This document shows positions 27,139 through 35,536 of a DNA stretch of 64,000 nt, piece after piece. The notes below the pieces were generated by a model, which worked only from the letters and a program-made list of their open reading frames with translations, was not told the origin of the DNA and searched no databases. The position numbers and the translations under genes are program-made. Each line of letters opens with the position of its first letter. Position 1 is the first letter of the stretch. Origin of the DNA: Pelomonas parva. GTDB taxonomy: Bacteria > Pseudomonadota > Gammaproteobacteria > Burkholderiales > Burkholderiaceae_C. Location: assembly GCF_043555835.1 (NCBI RefSeq), contig NZ_JBIGHV010000001.1, forward strand, positions 496,001 through 560,000, in the 5' to 3' direction.

Positions 27139-28473
27139 TCAGATTCTTTTCGCAGCCGCCAATGCCGGTTCGAGCAGCCACTCCCACACCCTGCGGCTGT
27201 CCTGCCGCACATCGGCATCCAGGCTCATGCCTGCTGCAAGGGGCGTGGGGTTTCCATAGGTGTTCACGGTCTGCCGGGGCAGCCGGACGGTGATGCGGTA
27301 CATCGGCTCATTCGCCTGCGCGGCGGCCACCAAGGCCTGGGCCTGGCCGCTCGGCAAATCCTGCGGTGCGATGGGGCTGCGGCTGACGGCGGTCACCTGC
27401 CCTTCGGCCATGCCGAACTTCTGGTACGGGAAGGCCGCGTAGCGCAGCCAAACCACCTGGCCCGGCTGCACAAATCCCGCCGTGCGGCTGGGGGCAAACA
27501 GCTGGGCTTGAAGGGCTGACGGATCGACGGCCGCACCCGTGGCGGCCGTGGGAACCAGGCTTACCAACGTCTGCGCCGCCTGCACCGCCTGACCGACGCC
27601 CAGCGTCAAGGCGCTGACCCGGGCGGCCCGGGGCGCCGTCAGCGTGAGCCCATTGCGGCCGTCTGCCTCCGTGGCCTCCTGGCCCAGCGCAGCCAGGCTT
27701 CGGTCCAGCTGGGCCAACGCGGTGTGCGTCTGCGTTTCCAGCGCCTGTCGATCGGCGCGCGCTGCTTGCAGGTCGCGCTGCAGGGCCTGCAGGTTGCGCT
27801 CCGCATTGCGCTCGCGCAGTTGCAGGTCCAGCTGCTCCTCCTGCCTTTGCTGTACCTGCGCGGCGGCCACGAAGCCTTCGCGGGCCAGTTGCTGCTGACG
27901 CTCCAGGCTCATCCGGGCCAGTTGCAGCCGCAGACGGTGGGTGTCCAGCTCTGCCAGCGCCTGGCGCTCCTCGGCCTGCAGGCTTTGCTGGCGCAGCTGC
28001 AGGCTGTCCAGACGCTGGCGCAGGTTCTGCTCGGTCAGGCGGCGCTCGGTCTCCAGGCTGGCGCGGCGCGCGGCCAGGGCTTGCGCGGTGAGCAGGGCTG
28101 CATCGCCGGCAGCCGTGATGCGCTCACTTTTTAGGCGCAGCAGGGGCTGGCCGGCCTGCACCTCATCGCCTTCACGAACCAGCACTTCCGCAATGACGCC
28201 CGCCTGCGGCGCGGCCACGTCAATGAGCCCGCCCGCCGGCAGCAGCAAGCCATGCACCGTGACCTTGCGCGTCACCTCGCCCCAACAGGCAAAGGCGATC
28301 AGCGCCGCCGCCATGGCCAAAGCCGCACCAGTGACGACGCTGAAGCTCAGTGGCCGACCGATGCGGATGCCGCCCAGCCACTGGGCTTGCCGGGCATGCA
28401 GCACCTCGGGGCGGAACAGTGGTGTGGCGCGATTGGCGGCAGCCGGCGCTGGGGCGGCCTGTGCGGCGTCCAT
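27139..28473 (-). CDS. HlyD-family membrane-fusion protein (CvaA/MchE-like)
   Basis: A 444-residue periplasmic adaptor linking the C39 ABC exporter to an outer-membrane channel. One transmembrane helix is visible at about 43-64 after a 40-residue cytoplasmic N-terminus. Biotinyl-lipoyl-like strands follow (GLIDVAAPQAGVIAEVLVREGDEV), then a long Gln/Arg/Leu-rich coiled coil (about 120-265) and a C-terminal beta-barrel part (FVQPGQVVWLRYAAFPYQKFG) typical of bacteriocin-export adaptors. It is the first gene of the cluster, 111 bases upstream of the precursor; GGAG lies about 11 bases before its ATG. No TolC homologue is in the window, so a chromosomal TolC is presumably shared. Confidence 0.92.
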   Translation of the reverse strand: MDAAQAAPAPAAANRATPLFRPEVLHARQAQWLGGIRIGRPLSFSVVTGAALAMAAALIAFACWGEVTRKVTVHGLLLPAGGLIDVAAPQAGVIAEVLVREGDEVQAGQPLLRLKSERITAAGDAALLTAQALAARRASLETERRLTEQNLRQRLDSLQLRQQSLQAEERQALAELDTHRLRLQLARMSLERQQQLAREGFVAAAQVQQRQEEQLDLQLRERNAERNLQALQRDLQAARADRQALETQTHTALAQLDRSLAALGQEATEADGRNGLTLTAPRAARVSALTLGVGQAVQAAQTLVSLVPTAATGAAVDPSALQAQLFAPSRTAGFVQPGQVVWLRYAAFPYQKFGMAEGQVTAVSRSPIAPQDLPSGQAQALVAAAQANEPMYRITVRLPRQTVNTYGNPTPLAAGMSLDADVRQDSRRVWEWLLEPALAAAKRI

Positions 28474-28853
28474 GAAAACGGTGTCTCCTCGATGTTGTTG
28501 TCATCCGGCCCTCTTGCGCTCTCGGGATGAGCGCAGGCAACCAGTGACGCCATGGTGCAAAGACTGCGGCCCAGCGTCCACCTGACAAAGCTCCCAGGCA
28601 AGGAAACCCGATGTGCACTGGGCTCGGCAGCCGGCGGCACCTTGCCCTTTCATCGCCCTTCGGAACGCATACCTGTGGGTGTAACTCAACGAAACCCATG
28701 TGCCGATTCACACTCACACGGGGGGAAGCGCGCGGCATCGACGTGCGGATGAGGGCTAGCCAGCAGGCGCCCTCCCCGCTACCCGGTGACGGACTTGTCC
28801 CGAGAGCAGCAACGAGCCGCCGCTGTCGGCGCTTCGGGGGGGTTGAGCACCTC
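28474..28853. other. Intergenic region upstream of the peptide-export cluster
   Basis: A 380-base gap between the start of the membrane-fusion gene and the stop of the hybrid kinase gene, both on the minus strand. It should carry the promoter of the peptide cluster. I find no convincing sigma-70 boxes, no repeat and no small gene with a good ribosome-binding site; short open frames here look random. Confidence 0.4.
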
Positions 28854-30413
28854 CTAGAGCCGCGCCAGCAGCGCCGACACTGCCTCCAAGCTCGCCGGCT
28901 TGGTCAGGTGCTCGTCGAAGCCGGCCGCGCGTGAGCGGCGCCGGTCTTCGTCGGAGCCCCAGCCGGTCACCGCCACCAGCAGCGTCGACGCGAAGCGCGC
29001 GTCCTGGCGCAGCCGGGTGGCGAACTCGTGGCCGTCCATGCCGGGCATGCCGACGTCGCAGAAGATGGCATGAGGTTGCAGGGCGGCGGCGGCGGCCAGC
29101 CCGGCCACGCCGCCGTTTTCCACCTGCACCTCATGGCCGTACAGCGCCAGCAGCAGGGCCAGCGACTCGGCGGCGTCCTCGTTGTCGTCGACGAGCAGGA
29201 TGCGCAGCCGCCGCACCGGCGCCTCGGCCTTGTCGCCCATCAAGGCCTCGGTTGGGGCTGCCTCTTGCAGCAACGGCAGGCGGATGGTGAAGGTGCTGCC
29301 CCGGCCCGGCCCGGGGCTGGCGGCGCTGACCTCGCCGCCGTGCATCGCCACCAGTCTGCGCACTAGCGCCAGGCCGATGCCCAGGCCGCCCTGCGCACGC
29401 TCCAGCGAGCGGTTGACCTGGGCGAACATGTCGAACACCCGCGTGATCATGTCCGCCGGCAGACCGACGCCACTGTCCTGCACCGTCAGCACCGCCTCGG
29501 CCCCACTGCGCGCCAGCGTGACGACGATGCGCCCGCCGTCCGGCGTGTACTTCGCGGCGTTGTTGACGAGGTTGCTCAGCGACTGCGCCAGCCGCGTCAG
29601 GTCGCCATTCACGTGCAAGGCCTCGTCGGGCAGGCTGACCGACAGCCGGTGCCGGCCGCGCGCGATCAGCGGCTCACAGGCTTCCAGCGCCGTCTGCACC
29701 ACCTGGCGCAGGTCCAGCCGCTCGCTGCGCAGCACCAGCTTGCCGGTGGAGATGCGCGACACCTCCAGCAGGTCGTCGATGAGCCGCAGCAGCTGGCTCA
29801 TCTGCCGGTCCATCATCTCGGTGACGTGGCGGCGCTGGTCGGCGTCGGCGGCCTCCCCGGTCAGCAACTGCAGCCCGGTGCGGATGGGCGCCAGCGGGTT
29901 GCGCAGCTCGTGCGCCAGCGTGGCCAGGAACTCGTCCTTGCGCTGGTCCGCCTGGCGCAGCGAGCGGTCGGCCTGCAGCAGCGAATCGATCTGGTCGCGG
30001 ATCTGGTACTGCCAGCGCCGCCCACGCAGTGCCGTCATCACGGCGCTGAGCATCGCGCGCATCGACGTCGGCCGGTCCAGCACCGTCAGGTTGCGCAGCC
30101 CGGCGTCGCGCAGCGTCGGCGCCAGCACGCCCTGGCGGCACAAGGCCAGCAGCGGCAGGTTGGACCAGGCCGGCTGGCGCTGCAGCGACACGAGCAGGCC
30201 CGCGAAGCCCGGTCCGGCCAGCATCACGTCGGTGAACATCAGTGCGCCGGCACCCTCATGGATGAACTCCTGCGCCTGGCGCCAGTCGCGGGCGACGATG
30301 CCCTCCAGGCCGGCACCCGCCAGGGCCTGTCGCGTGACATCCGCATCACGCACCGTGGGGGCCAGGATGATGACGCGTTCGCTGTAGCTCGGTTCAGATC
30401 CGCCCGCCGCCAT
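28854..30413 (-). CDS. Hybrid histidine kinase with degenerate N-terminal receiver and C-terminal receiver
   Basis: A 519-residue cytosolic protein with no membrane helix. An N-terminal receiver-like domain (RVIILAPTVRDADVTRQAL...ALMFTDVMLAG) keeps the Asp-like strand but lacks the usual acidic pair. The HisKA domain has its phospho-His in LATLAHELRNPLAPI, the ATPase domain shows NLVNNAAKYTPDGG and GGLGIGLALVRRL, and a canonical receiver (ILLVDDNEDAAESL, IFCDVGMPGMDG) ends the protein. The ATG at 30413 has GGGAGG about 8 bases upstream and overlaps the end of the KaiC-like gene by 20 bases, so the kinase is probably coupled to the KaiC-like ATPase. Output partner unknown. Confidence 0.9.
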   Translation of the reverse strand: MAAGGSEPSYSERVIILAPTVRDADVTRQALAGAGLEGIVARDWRQAQEFIHEGAGALMFTDVMLAGPGFAGLLVSLQRQPAWSNLPLLALCRQGVLAPTLRDAGLRNLTVLDRPTSMRAMLSAVMTALRGRRWQYQIRDQIDSLLQADRSLRQADQRKDEFLATLAHELRNPLAPIRTGLQLLTGEAADADQRRHVTEMMDRQMSQLLRLIDDLLEVSRISTGKLVLRSERLDLRQVVQTALEACEPLIARGRHRLSVSLPDEALHVNGDLTRLAQSLSNLVNNAAKYTPDGGRIVVTLARSGAEAVLTVQDSGVGLPADMITRVFDMFAQVNRSLERAQGGLGIGLALVRRLVAMHGGEVSAASPGPGRGSTFTIRLPLLQEAAPTEALMGDKAEAPVRRLRILLVDDNEDAAESLALLLALYGHEVQVENGGVAGLAAAAALQPHAIFCDVGMPGMDGHEFATRLRQDARFASTLLVAVTGWGSDEDRRRSRAAGFDEHLTKPASLEAVSALLARL

Positions 30414-31893
30414 CGTCGCCCCCTCCCAACGCCACCTTGGCGCTGCCGATCTCGACCGGCACACCGGAGAGGACCCCGCGCAGGTGGGTCAGCGCCGGGC
30501 CGACGTGGACGCCCTGCTCGTCGAACCACAGCTGGCGGATGGTCTCCTCATGCCGGCCGCTGCGCTTCTTGACGACCGAAATGGCCTTGCGCACCGCGCC
30601 CGCATGCTCGTACATGCGGAACAGCATGATGGCGTCCGCCAGGTAGCTGGTATCGACGACGTTGCGCATGCTGGTGCCCATCAGGCCCGACTGCGTGGCG
30701 ACGACGAAGGTCGCGACGCCCTGGTTGTTGAGGTAGCTCAGCAGCTCGTGCAGCTGGACCGTCAGCGCCCGCGCTTCCGGCATCGCATTCAGGTAGCCGT
30801 TGAGACTGTCGATGACGACGACCCTGGCGCCGCCTCGCTCCACCGCGTCGCGCACGATGTTGGCGAACTGGCTGGGCAGCACCTCGGCCGGGTCGAGCTG
30901 GCGTACGACCAGGTTGCCGCCCAGCAGCTCGATGTCCATGCCCAGGCCCTTGAGGCGATCCAGCAGCAGGGCGCGCGATTCCTCGAAGGTGAAGATGACG
31001 GCATGCGTGCCGCGCCGCGCCGCCTGCACCGCGTATTGCGCTGCGATGGTCGACTTGCCCGACCCCGCCGGGCCGATGAGCAAGGTCGACGTACCGCGGT
31101 CCACACCGCCGCCGAGCAGCTGATCCAGCGCCGCGATGCCGCTGGGCACCGTGTCGCGCGCATAGGCCGAGCCATGCTCGTTCGGCGTGAGCCGGGGGAA
31201 CACCTGCAGGCCGCCGCGCCGGATCAGCAAGTCCTGCTGGCCGCTGATGAAGTCGCTGCCGCGCAGCTTGGTGACGTGCAGCTGCCGCTGCGCAGGCCCG
31301 TAGGCGGGCACCTTGCGCTCCAGCGCGATGACGCCGTGGGCGATGCTGTGCACCTGCGTGTCGATGACGGCTCCCGAACGGTCGTCCAGGAACAGCGCCG
31401 TGCACTGGCGGCCGATGAAGAACTGCTTCAGCGCCAGGACCTGGCGACGGTAGCGCAGCGAGCTCTGGGCCAGCAGGCGCAGCTCGGACAGCGAGTCCAG
31501 CACCATGCGCCGGGGCATGCTGCGCTCCACGGCCTCGAGGATGCGCTTGGTCGTCTCGTTCAGCTCGACCTCGGCGGGGTGGTACATCGTCAGCTCGGAG
31601 TCGCCCAGCAGTTCGCTTTCATCGGCCACCAGCTCGACGATCTCGATGCCGTCCAGTGACAGGCCATGCGAGGCCGCCCCCGCGCGCAGCTCTGCCGCCG
31701 TCTCGCCCAGCGTCACGTACAGGCAGGACTCCCCCTCACGCACGCCCTGGATCAGGTACTGCAGTGCCAGCGTCGTCTTGCCGGCGCCGGGCTCGCCGTC
31801 GATCAGATAAAGCCGGCCGGCGATCAGCCCGCCATGCAACACCTCATCCAGCCCTGGTACACCGCTCGCGGAACGGGTTTGGCTCCCTGTCAT
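30394..31893 (-). CDS. KaiC-like double RecA/KaiC-domain ATPase
   Basis: A 499-residue protein with two KaiC domains, each with a Walker A motif: GEPGAGKTT at 33-41 and GPAGSGKST at 274-282. The second domain keeps the paired catalytic glutamates (TFEES, Glu304-Glu305); the first has Gly-Glu (TLGET) instead. KaiC is the cyanobacterial clock ATPase; in proteobacteria such proteins occur with kinases and stress signalling and have no proven clock role. There is no kaiA or kaiB in the window. AAGGAG precedes the ATG by about 9 bases. The hybrid kinase gene follows with a 20-base overlap, which suggests they act in one pathway. Confidence 0.92.
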   Translation of the reverse strand: MTGSQTRSASGVPGLDEVLHGGLIAGRLYLIDGEPGAGKTTLALQYLIQGVREGESCLYVTLGETAAELRAGAASHGLSLDGIEIVELVADESELLGDSELTMYHPAEVELNETTKRILEAVERSMPRRMVLDSLSELRLLAQSSLRYRRQVLALKQFFIGRQCTALFLDDRSGAVIDTQVHSIAHGVIALERKVPAYGPAQRQLHVTKLRGSDFISGQQDLLIRRGGLQVFPRLTPNEHGSAYARDTVPSGIAALDQLLGGGVDRGTSTLLIGPAGSGKSTIAAQYAVQAARRGTHAVIFTFEESRALLLDRLKGLGMDIELLGGNLVVRQLDPAEVLPSQFANIVRDAVERGGARVVVIDSLNGYLNAMPEARALTVQLHELLSYLNNQGVATFVVATQSGLMGTSMRNVVDTSYLADAIMLFRMYEHAGAVRKAISVVKKRSGRHEETIRQLWFDEQGVHVGPALTHLRGVLSGVPVEIGSAKVALGGGDDGGGRI

Positions 31894-32253
31894 CGCACTC
31901 TCCTTCGCAAAGGCGCCGCGTGCGATAACGCAGCATGCAGCGACGATTTCAGTTTATTTGTGCGGGGCGCTGCGGCCGCGCGCGCGGCGCCGAATCCGGC
32001 CTCGTCTGACAAGGGTGCGGCGTACACTTCCTTCGCCTGTCGCGGGTCTGCTCACTGCCGCGACAGCTGGTCAGGCTGGACGCCACGCATCACATCCGCG
32101 TTCCCGGTTTGCCGGCCCCGCCGGCGCTCATCGGTCGTCACCTGCCCTCGGCGGCGAGCCCCGCATGCCGCATCGAAGCGACTGACGCCCCGCATGGCAA
32201 GGCCAATCTCGTCCGTCGACGACAGCCGCTGCTCATACGCCCTGGAGATCCTG
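31894..32253. other. Divergent intergenic region between kaiC-like gene and small plus-strand gene
   Basis: A 360-base gap that should carry the promoters for the minus-strand kaiC-like/kinase pair and the plus-strand 82-residue gene. An A+T-rich patch around 31945-31965 (TTTCAGTTTATTTG) next to the kaiC-like start is the most promoter-like part. I find no clear boxes, no terminator and no credible gene. Confidence 0.35.
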
Positions 32254-32502
32254 ATGAAGCCGGCCCAACCTGCCCCCGAAACCCTGCGACGCGAAGCGCT
32301 TCGCGACGGCCTGCTCGCCACGGTCGACCTGCTCAAGCGCCGCCGTGCCGCCGACATCTCCGAGACCGTCATCGAGGAGTACGTCAGCTTGAACTGGCTC
32401 GAATGGCATGGCGGCTCGCTGCGCCTGACGACCACCGGCGAAAACATGTGCAAGCACCTGACCGCCGTGCTGGGCCGCAACGCGCCGCGCGCGGCGTACT
32501 GA
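32254..32502 (+). CDS. Small conserved-looking hypothetical protein
   Basis: An 82-residue protein without signal or membrane segment. It is mostly helical, with a basic stretch (LLKRRRAADI) and an aromatic/hydrophobic C-terminal half (YVSLNWLEWHGGSLRLTTTGENMCKHL) that could be a small winged-helix-like fold. I recall similar short proteins in Burkholderiales but no function. The ATG at 32254 has GGAG 6 bases upstream. It stands alone on the plus strand inside a minus-strand signalling island, with a repeat element just downstream. Confidence 0.65.
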   Translation: MKPAQPAPETLRREALRDGLLATVDLLKRRRAADISETVIEEYVSLNWLEWHGGSLRLTTTGENMCKHLTAVLGRNAPRAAY

Positions 32503-32512
32503 GAGGCACAGC

Positions 32513-32608
32513 TGGGTCTTCGGGCCGAGCGCCGGGCCGCCCCCAAGCCGGACCGGCGGGCGATGTGCTTGCGGCTCAATGCTGCAAGCATCGCCGTTCC
32601 CCCGGGGG
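32513..32608. repeat. Dispersed intergenic repeat, copy A
   Basis: About 96 bases starting GGTCTTCGGGCCGAGCGCCG that match copy B (37311-37408) at roughly 82 of 95 positions by eye, in the same orientation. The right part holds a stem-loop: GGCGAT, a GCTTGC arm, a loop around TCAAT, then GCAAGC and ATCGCC. It ends in a C/G-rich CCCCCGGGGG. It lies between convergent genes. A second small GC hairpin (CCCGCG / CGCGGG) follows near 32623-32642. Confidence 0.75.
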
Positions 32609-32661
32609 ACCGACCAGGCACGCCCGCGTTCAGCGGCGCGGGACTGGGCGAGGGGCTCCAA

Positions 32662-34647
32662 CTACCTTTCCGAGCCGAGCAGCCGCAGCATCTGCGTCAG
32701 CAACTGCTGCGGCCGCACGGGCTTGCCCAGGTGCACGTCGAAGCCGGCGCGCAAGGCCGTGGCGCGGTCGCTGTCGCGCGAGAACGCGGTCAGCGCGATC
32801 GCCGGCAGGCGGCGCTTGCCACCCTCCCGCTGCCGCAGCTCGCGGATCAATTCGTAGCCATCGCGGCCTGGCATGCCGACATCGCTGATCAGCAGGTCGA
32901 AGCGCCGCACCGACAGGCATTCCAGCGCCTCGTCCACCGAGGCCGCATGGCGCACCTGCACGCCCTGCTCGCCGAGGATCATGGACAGCATGGCGCCGGC
33001 CTCCAGGTCGTCCTCCACCAGCAGCACCTGCAGCCCCAGCAGCCCCGCCGGGGCACCGCCGCCCATTCCGCCGAAGCCGCTTGACGGGCCCGCGTCCTGG
33101 CCTGCCGGGGTCGCCTGCTGGCCCGGCAGCCAGACGCTGAACCGCGCGCCCAGCCCCGGCCCGTCGCTGGCCACGCCGACATGGCCGCCATGGGACTCGA
33201 CCAGGCTCTTGACGATGGCCAGGCCCAGACCCAGGCCGCCATGCTGGCGGTTGCTGGCGGCGTCGCTCTGCGCGAAGCGGTCGAAGACGAAGGGCAGGAA
33301 GTCGGCCGCAATGCCCTGGCCCTGGTCGGCCACGGTGATGCTCAAGCCGCCGGCCTCGGCGCGCAGCGTCAGCGTGATCTCGCTGCCACCGGGCGAGAAC
33401 TTGACCGCATTGCCCAGCAGGTTCCACAGCACTTGCTGGATGCGCGCGTCATCGGCGTAGATGCGGGTGTCCTCCTGTTCCAGGTCCAGCCGCAGGCGGT
33501 GGCCGCTGCGCTGCAGCAGCGGCTGCACGGCCGAGGCCGCCGCAGCGATGAGGCTGCCGACGTCCACCCAGTCGCGGTTCAGCGGCAGCTTGCCGAGGTT
33601 CAGGCGCGACATGTCCAGGATGTCGGTGATCAGCCGCGCCTGGATCTCGGCATTGCGCTCGATGGCGGCCAGGCCTCGCTCCAGCAGGTCGGGCTGGCTG
33701 CGCTTGCGCAGCATGTGGGCCCAGTTCAGGATGACGTTCAGCGGCGTGCGCAATTCGTGCGACAGCACGGCCAGCAGGTCGTCCTTCAACCGGCCATGCC
33801 GCTCGGCCGTGCCGCGCGCGCTGCGCTCGCGCTCCAGCAGTTCATGCCGCTGCTGGGCCACCAGCAGGCGCTGCGAGATGTCGGTCGCGACGATCATCGC
33901 GATGCCGGGTTCGATGTAGCTGGCGGCGGCACATTCGATGGGCACGAGCCGGCCGTCGGGGTGGACGAACTGGAACTCCGCCTGCGTGCTGTCGGCGGAC
34001 AGATTGCGCACGAAGGCCTCGACCGCGGCGGCGTCGGCCGGCGCGACGAAGTCGTGCAGCGGCAGGCCGGTCACCTGCGCCTGTGCGCGGCCCAGCAGCG
34101 CCAGCAGCGCGGGGTTGACGTCCAGCAGCCGGCCGTCGACACGGTCCACCAGGCCGATGCCGCCCGGCGCGCGCTCGAAGGCGGCGCGGAACTTGGCCTC
34201 GCTGTGGCGCATCGCGTCCTCGGCCTCACGCGTGCGCACCAGGGCCTGGATGGTGGAGATGAGCACGGCCGGCTCCACCGGATGGGTCAGGTAGGCGTCG
34301 GCGCCAGAGTCCAGGCCGCGCACCTTGTCCTCGTCGGTCAGGTAGGCCGCCGTCAGGTGGATGACCGGCAGCTTGAAGGTGGTGGGCTGGCGGCGCAGCC
34401 GGCGGCAGACCTCCAGGCCGTCGATGTCGGGCAGGTGAATGTCCAGCACGACGGCCGAGAGGCTCTCGTCGGCCAGAGCCAGCGCCTCCATGCCGGTGCC
34501 GGCCTCGACGACCGGGAAGCCCGCCGATTGCAGCTGGCGCACGGTGGCGTAGCGGCCGACGGGGTCGTCATTGACGACCAGCAGCCGGTGACGCGAGCGG
34601 TCCAGCTTGCGCGCGCCCAGCGCCGCAGGAGGCTGCAGTTCGGTCAT
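32662..34647 (-). CDS. Hybrid sensor histidine kinase: receiver-PAS-HisKA-ATPase-receiver
   Basis: A 661-residue soluble kinase. The first receiver (about 20-140; LLVVNDDPVGRY, phospho-Asp in VVLDIHLPDIDG) is followed by a PAS domain (about 150-270; FERAPGGIGLVDRVDGRLLDVNP). HisKA has its His in LAVLSHELRTPLNVI, the ATPase shows NLLGNAVKFSPGG and GGLGLGLAIVKSL, and the second receiver is canonical (VLLVEDDLEAGAML, LLISDVGMPGRDG, HLGKPV). Its ATG overlaps the stop of the upstream kinase (ATGA). It is the last gene of the stressosome-linked operon and presumably receives that input. The DNA-binding output is not encoded nearby. Confidence 0.93.
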   Translation of the reverse strand: MTELQPPAALGARKLDRSRHRLLVVNDDPVGRYATVRQLQSAGFPVVEAGTGMEALALADESLSAVVLDIHLPDIDGLEVCRRLRRQPTTFKLPVIHLTAAYLTDEDKVRGLDSGADAYLTHPVEPAVLISTIQALVRTREAEDAMRHSEAKFRAAFERAPGGIGLVDRVDGRLLDVNPALLALLGRAQAQVTGLPLHDFVAPADAAAVEAFVRNLSADSTQAEFQFVHPDGRLVPIECAAASYIEPGIAMIVATDISQRLLVAQQRHELLERERSARGTAERHGRLKDDLLAVLSHELRTPLNVILNWAHMLRKRSQPDLLERGLAAIERNAEIQARLITDILDMSRLNLGKLPLNRDWVDVGSLIAAAASAVQPLLQRSGHRLRLDLEQEDTRIYADDARIQQVLWNLLGNAVKFSPGGSEITLTLRAEAGGLSITVADQGQGIAADFLPFVFDRFAQSDAASNRQHGGLGLGLAIVKSLVESHGGHVGVASDGPGLGARFSVWLPGQQATPAGQDAGPSSGFGGMGGGAPAGLLGLQVLLVEDDLEAGAMLSMILGEQGVQVRHAASVDEALECLSVRRFDLLISDVGMPGRDGYELIRELRQREGGKRRLPAIALTAFSRDSDRATALRAGFDVHLGKPVRPQQLLTQMLRLLGSER

Positions 34648-35522
34648 GGCGCCGTGGCCTCCGGCTGGGCGGCCGCGAGCCGCAGCGGCACGGTGACCGA
34701 GAAGGTCGAGCCCACGCCCGCCTCGCTTGTCAGCGCGATGCTACCGCCCAGCAGCTCGGCCAGGCGCTTGCTCAGGGACAGGCCCAGGCCGGTGCCGCGC
34801 AGGCGCTTCTGGATGGGCGAGTCGAGCTGCGTGAAGTCATGGAAGATGGCCGCGTGGTACTCCGGCGCGATGCCGATGCCGGTGTCGGCGACCGAGAAGA
34901 CGATGAACTCGCCCTGCTCCACGGCCGACACGCGCACCTCGCCGCGGGTCGTGAACTTCAATGCATTGGCGATGAAGTTGCGCAGGATCTGCGACAGCTT
35001 GGCGTTGTCGGTGAACAGCTGCCGCGTGCCTTGCGGCGCCTCGAAGACCAGCTGCACCTCGTGGTTCACCAGCACCGGCTTGAACATGCCGCGCAGCGCC
35101 ACGAACAGGTCGACCAGCTCGAACCAGGCCGGCGACACGTCGATGCGCCCGGCCTCTACCTTGGCCAGGTCCAGCAAGTCGTTGACCATCTCGGCGAACT
35201 CCTCCGACGTGGTGCGGATGAAGTTGACCTGCTTCTCCTGCTCGGCCGTCAGCGGGCCGTCGATGCGATCCAGCAGCAGGCGCGTCAGGCTGCGGATGGA
35301 GGCGATGGGCGTGCGGAACTCATGGCTCATGTAGGCCAGGAAGCGGCTCTTCAGCTCGGTGGCATGGCGCAGCTGCTGGGTGTGGTTGTCGAGCTCGGCG
35401 TACAGCGCCAGCACGCCGCTGTTGGTCTCGTCCAGCTCCTGCTGCAGTTGCCGCACCTGCTGGCGCGACTCGTCCAGCGCGGCCTGCAGGGCGGCGACAT
35501 CGGGGGCGGGCTGTGGCTGCAT
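34644..35522 (-). CDS. Cytosolic sensor histidine kinase with N-terminal coiled coil
   Basis: A 292-residue kinase with no membrane segment and no PAS. A coiled coil (about 8-55, rich in Gln/Glu/Leu) leads into HisKA with its His in LAYMSHEFRTPIASI. The ATPase shows NFIANALKFTTRG, DTGIGI and RGTGLGLSLSKRL. In stressosome-linked operons of Gram-negative bacteria a small kinase of this type often follows rsbX and is thought to be the target of RsbT. Here it starts 14 bases after the phosphatase gene and overlaps the hybrid kinase gene by ATGA, which supports that role. Confidence 0.92.
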   Translation of the reverse strand: MQPQPAPDVAALQAALDESRQQVRQLQQELDETNSGVLALYAELDNHTQQLRHATELKSRFLAYMSHEFRTPIASIRSLTRLLLDRIDGPLTAEQEKQVNFIRTTSEEFAEMVNDLLDLAKVEAGRIDVSPAWFELVDLFVALRGMFKPVLVNHEVQLVFEAPQGTRQLFTDNAKLSQILRNFIANALKFTTRGEVRVSAVEQGEFIVFSVADTGIGIAPEYHAAIFHDFTQLDSPIQKRLRGTGLGLSLSKRLAELLGGSIALTSEAGVGSTFSVTVPLRLAAAQPEATAP

Positions 35523-35536
35523 CGGGGTTCCGCGTT

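Noticed and set aside
21872..28473. Siderophore-microcin (MccE492 type) proper
   Set aside because: No glucosyltransferase (IroB/MceC) or esterase (IroD/MceD) gene is present, and the core lacks the Ser-rich C-terminus.
30394..31893. A circadian clock locus
   Set aside because: Only a KaiC-like ATPase is present; no kaiA or kaiB and no proof of rhythmic function in such proteobacterial homologues.
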